Below are positions 1 through 10,761 of a stretch of 64,000 nt of DNA, in pieces. The notes under the pieces are model-generated. The model saw nothing but the letters and a program-made list of their open reading frames with translations. It was not told the DNA's origin and did not search any database. The stretch comes from Lindgomyces ingoldianus (lineage: Eukaryota; Ascomycota; Dothideomycetes; Pleosporales; Lindgomycetaceae), in NCBI RefSeq assembly GCF_010093535.1, contig NW_022985204.1, positions 173,391 through 237,390 on the forward strand, written 5' to 3'. How positions within the stretch are numbered: the first letter of the stretch is position 1; every line of letters begins with the position of its first letter. Both the position numbers and the translations under genes were made by a program.

Positions 1-589
1 TCAAGAAGCTCATGACCAATGTATACTAGTTCACTGCGGTATGAATCTCTGCGCTGCAACACCTCGTCCCATTGATTGTGCTGCTCAACCTGTTGCTTGC
101 TAGTGACGACAACATAAACATGTTGTCCAGGAGTCTTCCGAGGAAGCCTTTATCGACACGTCTCCGGTAGAATCCGTCACTATGCACAGCTGCATAGTCT
201 CTTGCAAGACTAAGTTGGTTAGCGTAGCACCCTTCCTGCCGTCGTAATCGATATCCCAGCCCGAAGGTATGGGATCATCATGAGAACTTGCGTTCTCGCC
301 TCTCCCCTTCATCTACGTCTCCCACACTCTCTGGTTGCTCTCCGACCGCTTCTTCCGTCTCATCCACCCATCAGTTCACTCCTCAGGCCACTTCATCCTC
401 CCGACCCAGGTACCTCACCGCTGCGGCTACCCGTGTCACCACCACGCAGCCTCCCGGCCTCATCTCCGAGACCCATGTCTATATGCCTATCTACTCTTTC
501 GGTAAGCCGAGAAGGAATCTCCTCTCTAAAGTCGGGAGGCTGGCAGGGGATATATATATATATATTGAATTCTATAAGACGTTTCTCAA
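1..589. other. No supported gene; left edge of window
   Basis: I see no convincing gene here. A Ser/Thr/Pro-rich open stretch on the plus strand at about 280-599 and a 70-codon minus frame at 100-312 are open, but neither shows a recognisable domain or a clear start. A (TA)n run sits at 551-565, just upstream of the tRNA. An exon of a gene running off the left edge cannot be excluded. Confidence 0.4.
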
Positions 590-679
590 GCATCAGTAGT
601 CCAGTGGTTAGGATGCTGCCCTCCCAGCCTCAAATGAGCTGAAAGGCAGAGGTCGCGAGTTCGAATCTTGCCTGATGCA
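590..679 (+). tRNA. tRNA-Gly (anticodon CCC) with a 17-nt intron
   Basis: The sequence folds as a cloverleaf. The acceptor stem pairs GCATCAG (590-596) with CTGATGC (672-678), with discriminator A679. The anticodon stem pairs CTGCC with GGCAG. The T arm is GCGAG-TTCGAAT-CTTGC. The anticodon loop reads C-T-CCC-A, so the anticodon is CCC at 623-625 (Gly, codon GGG). An insertion of about 17 nt directly after position 37 is the canonical site for a nuclear tRNA intron. Internal A and B boxes are present. The T-rich terminator expected downstream is seen as TTTTT at about 700-704. Confidence 0.93.
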
Positions 680-1241
680 TGATGTGTGACGCCTGATTCT
701 TTTTGTAGCATTCAAGAAGCGGCGTTCGATGCTCTTCCTTTATACTCTAATATTGGAAGAGTTAACTGATTGAAGATCGGCGTTGGTGAGATATGAAGGT
801 AGCTTTGGGGGATCATATGTGGTTTCGGGCACCTTAGAATTTTGTGGATAAAGAAGAGTGGTAGGGGATTATGAGAGGCCTTTCACCAAGATTGCTTTTT
901 TAGTATTGCTGGTGGTCTTTGAAGTGTACGTTCTGTTTCGTAGGATCTCCCAAGCACGTGCAATATATAGACAGAACGACGATCCCATAATTTAACGGGA
1001 TATCTCTTTTGTTATGCATCGTCATATGTAGTAAGCCCGCTGCGTCCAGAACTAGAACGCTGTGCCGTATACGTTTTCCACGCCAAACGCGACCCATCCC
1101 AGTTGATAACACAAACACAGGCTCAAAACTCGCTTTTATGCCAAAACACGAGTTTTAGACTGTTGTGTGGATGAATCTCATGTTTTCGCTGACTTCTATC
1201 ATCACAGCTAGAAATCGCTCAAGCCCTCGAGACTCGCCAAA
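680..1241. other. Intergenic, no gene seen
   Basis: This stretch lies between the tRNA and the 3' end of SEC11. Only short minus-strand frames are open (for example 900-1118), with no family resemblance. Part of it is presumably SEC11 3' UTR. Confidence 0.4.
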
Positions 1242-1863
1242 CTATTCCCGCTGTAGCACGACCATCAAGCCCATAATACCCAGCATCGCCTGTTTCAGCC
1301 AGGGATATTCACTCAATAGAATTGTTACATATCCCACAAATGGAATGTACCCTACCACGCTGCCAATGACGTCTTCCTGGCGGTTGAGGAACAATTGGCC
1401 GGTAGCATATAGCTCGGTATCGTCTGCGGCGTTGTTATCGCCCTTTGTGAGAAGTCGGAGGGGAGATTTGCTACTGCACAGTTAGCATCGTTCCTTATAT
1501 GAGACCTCCGCATGCTTAAATCTATCCGACAAATGCGACAAATGCAAGACTACAGAAACTCTTAACTTGCCCTCCGCCAAACCGCCTGACCACCCGATGC
1601 ACAATTGGAATGTTTTTGCCCTTCACATTGTACACCACCACCTCCCCAATTTGTGTATCCATCCCTCGATTCCATAAGAACAGTAGATCTCCCCTCTGGA
1701 ACGCAGGCTCCATGGATCCAGAAAGCACGACAACAATTGGTGACGGCGAATCGCTGACGACAGAAAGACCTTTCCATAGCATGAAAGCGGTGGAGAGGAC
1801 AAGCGCGAAGTTGAGGAGTTGGGTGGCTAGTTGCCGCGGTTGCATATTTGCGAGGCCGAGCAT
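1242..1863 (-). CDS. SEC11: Signal peptidase complex catalytic subunit SEC11 (S26B)
   Basis: This is the ER signal peptidase that removes N-terminal signal peptides from secretory proteins. Two exons, 1571-1863 and 1242-1473, give about 174 residues, the usual length for fungal SEC11. The N-terminal membrane helix (about residues 12-32) precedes the catalytic serine motif SGSMEPAF. The motif IVHRVVR carries the conserved histidine, and KGDNNAADD in exon 2 carries the catalytic-region aspartates. A C-terminal hydrophobic helix follows. The intron (1474-1570) keeps the reading frame only if its donor is GC (GG|GCAAGT). The GT donor 4 nt further on would shift the frame. Identity is certain from the motifs; the exact donor is inferred from the frame. 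Confidence 0.93.
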
Positions 1864-2857
1864 CGTGAGAGAGTGGTGGAGGTCGGAGGTATTGGTGGAG
1901 AAGGTGAGGAAGGCTGATCAAGGGAATACCAGGGAGTGCGGAGTTGGAATTACTCCTCTCTAGTAGCTATTAAGCTCGTCGGTGAGGATTAAAGCGAGCG
2001 TGGGGTTGTGGTGTTTGCCTTATGTGGTTGGGGGGAGCTTGATGCCAGGTGTGCTTGAACATGAAAGTTCGTGCTGACTAAGATGATATTCAACGTAGTT
2101 AACCTTCAACATGCTGCAAAGCTCACCAACACATCACCTCAATAGGAACTATGCTCTGAAACATGCTGAAGATTTTGGGTAGTCAATATCCGCGAAGCTT
2201 GCGGGCTAGAACTCACCGCCCTCTCACTTCCCCAAGTTTCTGTCTCCTGGCTTGGCGTCTCTTCCTGTCCTCTCTTTCAATCTTCAACTTCTATCTATAC
2301 TCATGAAGAGGCTCTCACCCTTTGTCGCCATCCCTGTGCCTGATATCCTTCATTGAATCAATCGACAGCGACTGTTAACCGTTCCATCATCCTAGGTCGA
2401 TCTCTACACAATCTGCAGAAGCGCAGTTCTACTGTTACCGACGTCTACGACAACTTGGTGGCCAATTTCTATCTTTCCAACCAGATATATCCAATGCCAA
2501 CGACCCCTCGTTTAAGATCTTTTCATGTTCCTTAGTTTAACTCTCACTTAGGTTTAGTGCATTAACATCTGGCCATCTGAACCATAGCTCTAACCTATAA
2601 CCCGAAATACCTCCTTGGCTTTTGATCAGCGACTGTCCTAAGCCCATAGTCGTCAGATTCTGACCAAGAAAGCCTCCACGTCCTCGGACTGTCCACTGCA
2701 GCGACTCAGAAAGGCTTCCTATTGTGTATGGTCCGTCCTCCAACCGCTACCTATCCCAGCATCAAAACCAACTAAGATCAACTCACCTTAACTATTACGA
2801 CCATCTATTGCCTTAAAACTACCCGTACTGCTATCTCCCCGAACTAGACAAGTTCAA
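1864..2857. other. Intergenic between divergent SEC11 and the PWWP/BTB gene
   Basis: About 1 kb of pyrimidine-rich sequence contains the two divergent promoters and probably 5' UTRs. I found no additional gene or clear motif. Confidence 0.4.
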
Positions 2858-4489
2858 ATGGATAGTATAACACCCGGATCATACGTGGTTTACGCTCCCC
2901 CGACGTCGAACGCATCGTCATCCTGGAATAGGCCAGGTTGGCCCGCATATGTATTTCACGATGACAGCACCCTTCCAATTTCAGTCCGAGCAACTCGACC
3001 GCGGACCTACAACGTGCTACCGGTGTTATTGATTGGAAAAACCCATTGGTATGTTGACGCGGGCCAGGCTGTATCGAAACATATATAATACAAGCTAACG
3101 CTTCCAGTCGATGGGCAGAACGAAGCCATTTTCAACCATTTGACCTCTATCCGGGTACCACCGTCAAATATCGGGCTGGACTTTCCGAAGCATACGATCT
3201 CGTGCATGATGCTATCCGGGATGATCTGGCAATGCCACATTGGAAAGCCGTACTGAATGCCCGATATGGAGGAGCTGATCGAGATGTTGGCGAGGAGGAT
3301 TCAAGATCGGGGCAGGAGCTCACACCAGATGCTGAGCCAGATTTCGAACCAGATTCAAAGCTAAAGCGTGTAATAGACGCGAGCTTAGAAGATTTGCATG
3401 GTCGAAAGAGACCTAGCTCGGATGAGGTTTTGATCTGTCCGTCACGCCCCACGAAAAGAACTCGAGCAGGTACTCTAGACCAGATGCCCTTGCCATTCCG
3501 AAGCGGTAGAAAATGGGATTCTACAGTCAAAGTTTCAAATTCAATGCAACTTTGTTCATCTAACGAACAACTACCACAGTACCAAAAAGACACCAGCTCT
3601 CCAAACTTCTATACTAGTCATTATCAGGAGCTATGGGCGAAGGGGAAGGGAAAGTCTCACAGGCGTCAGGATTCCGAGTATCAACGCTCACCACTGCCCG
3701 TTTCGGGTGCACTGCTATCTATCGACCAAGGACAAAATGCTTGGGGGAAGAACGATAGAGCAACTCCGACACCACTACCGCTAAGCGCGAAGGCCAGTAA
3801 TGCGAATGGTGGGCCTGATGCAGATCTGTGAGTAATTTCCTTGCGCTTTAAGCAAAGCTAATACTCGACCACTTAGTCTAGAGAACCCAGATTTTGTCAC
3901 TTTCCTCGTCGGGCCCCACAGAATGTCCTTCGTTGTTCCTTTCAAAGCGATTAAAAACCGTGCCTATTTCGTCGGACCACACTTGAACTTTGTGATACAG
4001 AAAGGCAACGGATACTACTTCGACCGGCCTATCCTTTCCCGTATTCATCCTGAAGATTTCCACATGGTTGCGGATTTTCTCCTCACTGATGATTTCGGCC
4101 GTCGAGTCATCGAGAATGAGGACCAAAGGCGCGAATTGATCGATGAGTGCCTTTCAGCTTGGGCAGTCGCGGAAGAGCTAGGCATGTTAGATTTGATGGA
4201 GCATATCGCTAACAAACTGAGGAGATCTTTGCCATGGCCTTTAGAAGAGGCTCTGTCAGTCGCGGGTCTCGTCCACAAAAGAAAGGATTCATTCGATCCT
4301 ATCCAAAACCGTCTGAAAGATTTGCTCGCAGGGTACATCGCTGATAACTTCTGGGAGTATATTGGAAACCACTTGACGAGTTTAGTGCAAAAGTTCAAAC
4401 AATGCCCAGAGCTGGAGCAGAGAGTACTTGAGCACAGGGTTGAGAAGTTGGAAATAAAGCATAGCCATCTTCGTGCCCTTTGCGATTGA
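2858..4489 (+). CDS. PWWP-like and BTB-like domain protein
   Basis: Three exons (2858-3048, 3108-3827, 3877-4489) give 507 residues with all frames continuous. The first ~110 residues look like a PWWP/Tudor-type chromatin reader: a GSYVVYAPP start, RPGWPAYVF, a hydrophobic strand before the first intron, then RWAERSHFQPFD and a YRAGLSEAYDL helix. The middle (~115-320) is low-complexity and charged, with basic patches such as GRKRPSS and RPTKRTR that could be nuclear localisation signals. The C-terminal ~185 residues resemble fungal BTB/POZ-like domains: an LVGPH..SFVVPF strand, then RPILSRIHPEDFHMVADFLL and AWAVAEELGMLDLMEHI. The combination suggests a nuclear chromatin-associated adaptor. 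That function is inferred, and I know of no named ortholog. Confidence 0.8.
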
Positions 4490-6759
4490 CGAGACAGCTT
4501 CCTCTATGAAATATTCCTGTTCTGCAACCATCTAAGGACATCCAAGAATATTCATGGTCACAGGTTTTCGAACATTTAGAAGGGATACTTCAAATGGAAT
4601 TCAATCGGACTCAGAGCTTATCTCTCGGAGCGTGCCATTCTTGGCGAGTGTAGGGTCTGTGTTGCGTCTGACACTGGGAAAATCCGCAGTGAAGAGTATC
4701 CCCAAGAATGACCCAACTAGAAGTCCATTTCTGCTCTCAAACCTGACTACCTACCTATTCAGCCTGAGTAATGATTACACAACATTTTGATGTAGCGCTA
4801 CAAGCCAACGTCTAAATTAAGAAGCCCAAGTTTGGTACTCCGACGCTCGTTAGAGCCGCTCTATTTCACAGGGGACTAAGATTCTCCTTGTACCAAGGAA
4901 GGCCTAGCTCTAGTCCCACAACCCGATCAATTCGCAAATTGGACTCAATTTTTAAACGCCTTTTATCGATAGAATGGATCATGGAAAGCATGGTGGTGTC
5001 TTAAGGGCACCCGGCGTGAGTTGTTTAAGGACTTACCGCAAAAAAAATACGCAGCTGAAGTTTCAAATATATCTGAATGTACTTATCGCGTTGGCTTCAG
5101 GGATATTCTGCCACGTCGGAAGAGAACAAATCCTAGGGATACAGTGGTTAAAGATGATCTAGATAGCTGATTATCTTGGGTAGGAAATATTAGGTTGAGT
5201 AGATAAGAGATTTATATGCTTGGCTAGTTAGACTTGGGCCCTTTGGCGACGATAGAACGCAAGATATTAAAGATCATTTCTCTATTGAAGATAGATAAGT
5301 CGCTATAGAAAAAATAGTCGGAGCTCTTGTAAAAGTTTCCAGGCATATATCTATAGCGCTCCTCAAAGCAGCAAAATTGATTAGCGGAGATTTGTCTTGC
5401 TACGGCTTCTAGAAATAGGGAACTACTTTATCGACAATTTCATGCATTAGCGTAACACAAAAATCATTTCGTAAACCTTGATCGCACGAGATTCAAGTGC
5501 TCGATATAATAATGCTTGTGGTGCCTCCCTCGCATCATCTGAAGACAGTGTTCTCAGAGCACCCGGCATACTGCTTAACGGTGTGTTGTATTTACCAAGC
5601 AAAGGCAAAAATAGGATACCTTCTAGTTACGCTCGGCCAAGAAGAACAACAAGGGAAGAGGCGAATCTCGAGAATTCGCAAGGAAGCTAGATTTTGGCTT
5701 GGTGTTTGAAGGTATACAGTTGATTGTAGACAGTGGGAGGAAACCGAACGGAATGACAGTCTTTTCAGCACATGCAAGCAGAACTACGGAGATATTCAGT
5801 CCATTAGACATCCTGCGCTTACAAACTCTCCTGCATGCCCGCCCCACGTTCTCTACTGGCTGGCTGTGTTGCTTCGCTATCGTTCTAACTTACGATCCTT
5901 ACCATAGTTAGTTTTAACAGCAGGTGAGATGAATCCTCGCCAGTATTATTCAATTGCTGAATAGGCAGAAGCCGAAGGCGCCGAGTTAGAGTCTCAGAGA
6001 CCTTGTTAACTGCTGAACTCTTCATCAAGCCTCAATGGATAACTTGAGTCTCATCGCCATTGAGCGGCACCTTAGATTATGGACTGTGCAAGGGGAACCA
6101 AATTGTGATTTAGTACATAGAAATCCAAGGTTTCAAAATATTGGCGACGTTTAAACTTTTATCATCCTCGTGGTCAAAGCAAAGGACAGCATAATGACAA
6201 GCGAATGGATGGGCCTGGCCTTCTTCTGTCCATGCCAAGGATATGAGACCTCGGATGTTTTAGATTTGTCACATGACGTAACTCTTGGCGTCTTTGCATG
6301 ATATATCTTGGCACCTGCGTTACAAGGACGACTTCCCACACCCTACAGTCTTTTCTCCTTCTACATATGTTGTAAAACGCCCTAACATCCAGACACAGAG
6401 CACATTTATTGGTGGTGCATTACTGTGAACGGCGAGAGACACCCCCGAACTGAACTCTGCGAAGATCTCCCGCCACGTGGATGATTACAGGCCATTCAAC
6501 AAGCTACCTCCCTAACTATCCTTCGACTTTCCGACACGATGGGTAATACTGGGAGACATCGCTGCGAGAAGTGCTATTAGAGGCCACGAATGGTTTCAGA
6601 AAACATTTTCATTGGTGCCACGACGAACTGTCGAGCTCGACCTTGAATCCACGAAAGGAGCAGTTGAAGAGCCGGACCATCCCAAGCTGTTAGCATATCT
6701 CTCCTCACTCAAGGAGTATTCAACAAGCTCTACAGTGGTGAATCTAGCAACGAAATCCT
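4490..6759. other. 2.3-kb gene-poor stretch
   Basis: No frame here carries a recognisable domain and stop codons are frequent in all six frames. Short open stretches at 4974-5162, 5478-5709 and 5699-5911 have no family resemblance. The TA-rich sequence with many TAG/TAA triplets around 5150-5420 suggests an old decayed repeat or gene, but I cannot name it. Confidence 0.35.
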
Positions 6760-7110
6760 CATTATGCAACGGAGGAATGGATTAGCCTTAGGACACAACT
6801 TCCGGTTCTAAAAATAATCGCCCACCAGCTTTGTCGGGAGAAGAGTTAAATTGGATTTGAGTATATCCTCATGACTGGGATTCCTGGCACACCCTTGGCG
6901 GAAGTATGGAGATCCATGAGCTATGCAGCGAAAGAGCAGTTCGTGCACCAGTTGGCAGTGTATTCCTTTTCCCTGTTCATGAATAAGTTACGCGGAATTT
7001 GGAATCTCTATCGGGATGCAATCCCAAGATCTTCATGCAGTGGTGTCGTGCTGCCTGTGGGTCCAGTCGATGATGAAGCTCCTCCTACCATGATGATAGA
7101 TCTGATATAA
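6760..7110 (+). pseudogene. Decayed APH/choline-kinase-like phosphotransferase
   Basis: The frame around 6765-7090 reads like the N-lobe of fungal aminoglycoside-phosphotransferase-type (APH, protein-kinase-like fold) enzymes. There is an LRTQLPV...IIAH segment, an in-frame TAA near 6847, then GFEYILMTGIPGTPLAEVW followed by the helix MSYAAKEQFVHQLAVY. The reading breaks again near 7000-7110. No intact catalytic HxD loop or DFG-like aspartate can be followed downstream, so the gene is a relic. Related but more degraded coding sequence may start near 6540. Its original substrate cannot be inferred; most fungal members of this family are uncharacterised. Confidence 0.65.
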
Positions 7111-7997
7111 ATATGATCAAGGTAGCGGCCTCTAGCGGCATATTGATGTTCCAAGCCATTCGAAAGTGGAAAAGAGCAGTCTCATGAATGCGAAGACTGA
7201 AGCCTAAGTGTATTGAGGTTTTTGAATCAAGCCAGATGCAAAGGGACTTCGAACTCGCATCCGGAACTGTGGCAATGCCTTTTTTTTCTTTGCAAGGCTA
7301 ATGAATGAGTGGATTGATACCATTTTCGGCAAGAAATGGAATGGAAACGTGCGCAGCTTGCGTGACGGAATTGACCAATCTTATAACACATCTGTAGTTG
7401 AATATAAAAGTAACCGCACCTACGGTCCTTATTGTACTCTGGAAGCCTTCTAAATTAAATTAGGAATAATCCTTCCTTTTCGGAGCATACTCTTCTTTGG
7501 CGGGTCACGGCCTGACCAATAAGGTGTCTACGCGGGTTCGAGGAACAGCAGTCGTTAATCGATAGCGATGTCCACTACCATACGCGGAGGAATCGTCTCC
7601 ATTCTCACGAATTCTTCACTTCTACATCCCACCGCACATGTGTGGAAACAGAGCCACAACGCTACATCGAGGAGTTGTGATACTTTTGGCATGCACAATT
7701 CGTGTTCGGAAACAGTTGGCGAGAATCAAGCTGAGTCCAGCCATTCGTATCGCGTCGCCCTCAGCTCAACGCCACCAATGGACGAGCCTAAGTCGCCCAG
7801 GCGGCAATCGAACGAGGCTCAAGCTTGGAGAGGTGGGCTGCAGTTCCTTTTAAATCGGCGCTGGACCCTTGGCTTTGGGAACCTTGGCCTTGCGTTTTTC
7901 AGCTCCGATCAACTTCTGCGGTCGACCTTTGGTAAGAAGCTGGTCGGTTCACGGTTGCTGGTTGAGACGCTCCCGATTATATTATCTTCGGATCAAA
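7111..7997. other. Intergenic, probable 5' region of the surface-protein gene
   Basis: A 153-codon frame at 7568-8029 is open but shows no domain. It is more likely spurious, or contains an unrecognised 5' exon of the next gene, whose signal peptide is missing from my model. Confidence 0.3.
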
Positions 7998-10125
7998 ATG
8001 TCGTCCTATGGATTCGCCAAATGGGTTGAGGGTGTTCGATTCTTTGCTCGTCCCAGAGCAGTCAATTCAACATGCTCCGTAAGCTGTAACCCCACAATTG
8101 ACGATACTGGACGTTTTGGGATTAATAGTTCCTCAAGGGAACCGATGAGCAAGACACATTCTCCTCATGTCGAGCAGTAGCAGCAGGGAATTGCGAGGTT
8201 CCTGTTGACGCTACTTTTTCCGGGGATGCATGCGTTTGTGCTACCCTAGGAAACTACAACAACAAGTTCTCTGCCTGCGTTCACGACACACCGTACTCGG
8301 CTTGCATTGATCCCAGTAAGCCACACCATTACGTTTTATAACAATGCTGACAAGAGCTGTAAAGATAATGATCAAATCATGGCTAGCTGGTCCTCTGGCC
8401 ACTGCAAGGCTATTGCTACGACAACTTCAAACCCTACCCCGACGATCAAATCAACCTCCAAGGATACGCCAACATCATTTTCAACCCCTTCAGTGACCCT
8501 CTCAGCAAAGTCAGAGCAAACCTCAACACCTGATCCATCAACTCCACAGTCCACGTCAAACTCGTCAGAACCATCAAGTACGTCCGCTCCCCAGACTTCC
8601 TCTCAGGAACCAAGCTCAACTCCCCTTTCCACTACAGAACCGACTTCAGAGAAACCTTCTTCTCTGGAGCTGACCTCGGAGAAACCCTCGTCCAAAACCC
8701 CTCAAATTGCTCCCTCGTCTGTCCCACAGCCTAGTTTGGTGCCGGTAACAGTAGTAACTCGAGTACCTGCTCAAACTACCGGACCCGCTGCTTCAAGTTC
8801 TTCTACTCACGCTCTGGTTCCGAAATGGACGGGATCTGGAAACCTTCTTCAAGGATACTGTGCTACGCCTGAATTCTCGCTTCTCGATGGGCCTACTGCA
8901 TACTGGGCTCCGATTATTGGTTGTGTTGGCGACAAGCCTGACTGCTGTCCCTTCGATGTCCCTCCTTCAACGATCCCAGGTGCAACAGCTCCTATAACCA
9001 TCGTGGTCACGATACCGGCATCACAGGCCTCCAACGTGCCTACAGGTGGGACTGGAGGCTTCCCAAATCCAGTACAACCTGCTCAAGCTACCCTCGATCG
9101 TTGTCCCGATGATTATCACTCCATCGGTGGTGGCTGCTGTCCTTCGTATGCCTACATCCCAAATCTCTTACCCCAACCCTACTGATTACTATAGAAACTA
9201 CTTCCCCTGGAGCACCGCTTTTGGCGGCCAAACACCCTGTTACTCCACCCTCCCCATCGCCATAACGCCCCCACCTATCCCAGAATCTGTAACTGGCACC
9301 GACACGCCCACCGCATCTCCCAAACCCACCTCCGCAATCGTTAATGTCGTCTACGCAATGCAATACCCAGTCAAGCCCTCCAAAGTCGGTCTTACATCCA
9401 ACGCTAAAATCGGAATCGGTGCCGGCGCTGGCGGTGCCGCGCTCATCTTCGGTGTCCTCCTCTGGCTACTGATTTGGAAACACCGAGCCCATAAGAAAGA
9501 CAAAGCCGCGCTAGAAAGCTTGACAGGATTAGGTCCGGGCCTCAGCTCCACAAGACAAAGCGTTACGATTAGTAACGTCGGAACCAATAGCACAGGCGTA
9601 GAAGGATGGAGAAAGAATGTCGTGGGCCCAGCTCCTGGAACACAGAGTAGATTTACGGAAGGCTTGGAACCTACGTTGCCGAACATGGGGCCTACGAGTA
9701 CATATCCGGCAGACTGGCGACCAGGACAGCGAACGGTATCGCCACCCATGCCAGCGGCTTATACTAGGGATTCCAGAACGCAGATACAGCGGGATACGCG
9801 GTATCCGAGTCCGCCGATTGGAATTCCCGAGGGGTATAGCGAGGTTCAGGGGCAGCCGGTTCTGGACCGTCGATACTCGAATGCTAGTGCGCCGGTCAGT
9901 GATAGTGGGTATACATCAGGAGCGGGGAATATCAGTGAGATGCAAGGTGGAGGATACGTGCAAAGGCAAGAGTTGCAGGGTGTGCCGGAGGGACAAACTT
10001 GGGGTCATGGAGCGTATCAAGAGACAGCGCAGATGCATGCTCAGCCGCAGGGACAGCCGTGGGGTCCGCCCCCCGGGGCGGGGGCGCAGACGAGATATTA
10101 CGAGGCGCCTGCTGGGAGGATGTAG
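7998..10125 (+). CDS. Cysteine-rich (CFEM-like) single-pass surface protein
   Basis: Exons 7998-8078 (uncertain), 8129-8315, 8365-9145 and 9195-10125 splice in frame to about 659 residues. The N-terminal part has spaced cysteines including a CVC motif followed by YNNKFSACV, resembling the core of CFEM/extracellular cysteine-rich domains. A long Ser/Thr/Pro stalk follows (8400-8800), probably O-glycosylated. A second cysteine-rich module then contains DCCPF and GGGCCPS. One transmembrane helix (IGIGAGAGGAALIFGVLLWLL) precedes a basic stop-transfer KHRAHKK and a ~210-residue Gly/Pro/Gln-rich cytosolic tail. This is the layout of fungal wall-sensor-like proteins; a sensing role is inference. No signal peptide is visible in the modelled first exon, so the true start probably lies upstream. 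Confidence 0.75.
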
Positions 10126-10761
10126 GCTATGGTGAGGGAGTTAATATGGAATATTGTAACGTTTATGTGTATGAACATCCATGTGTGCGCAGATTTTTAA
10201 ATCTTCGAAAAATACTGTACATAATGAGGGATGAATAAATAGCACGGAGGATTACCCACGGTCATTTAAAAGGTAAACAGGATGAAGAGGAGCATAGCCA
10301 CGGTCGCTTCAAGGAGTAGAGATAATAAATAGAGAACCATTTCTACCCATGTTCGGAGACACTGATTTGCCATGAAGACAAAATCAAACGAGTTTTGATG
10401 ACGTTTTTTTTGCAAGCTTACCATAGCACCATTATTTAAGCAAATAATCCGTCTTCACTGTCCCCACTCTTCAGCCACGAGGCCATCTTCAAGCTTCCTT
10501 CTCACTACGTACATAAACCCTTCATCTCCCCTCGCAGTGAATGAAAGCTTCTTTCCACTTCTCCTAGCTGCTGGGGGGAGTGATAGGGCTCCCCTTCGAG
10601 GCACCTACGCGAAGGGTCTTTCCTCTCGCTCTTCTCATTTATAACACTCGAAACATCACGGAAGTAGAGTTGTAAGGCCTCTGAGGTTGAAGCAAAGAGA
10701 TACAAGTGCCAATTCGGAAAGGCGACGAAAATCTCCAAAAGGAAAGGAGGTAGGCAATTAT
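10126..10761. other. Convergent 3' intergenic region
   Basis: This AT-rich stretch between two convergent genes presumably holds both 3' UTRs. An open minus frame at 10505-10765 directly downstream of the CorA-like stop shows no domain. Confidence 0.45.

Noticed and set aside
100..312. Minus frame with a IPSGWDIDYDG segment reminiscent of a WW domain
   Set aside because: Only one Trp and no matching second half; too short and no start context. Not supported.
7568..8029. 153-codon plus frame upstream of the surface-protein gene
   Set aside because: No domain, no signal peptide, poor composition; kept only as a possible place of a missing exon.
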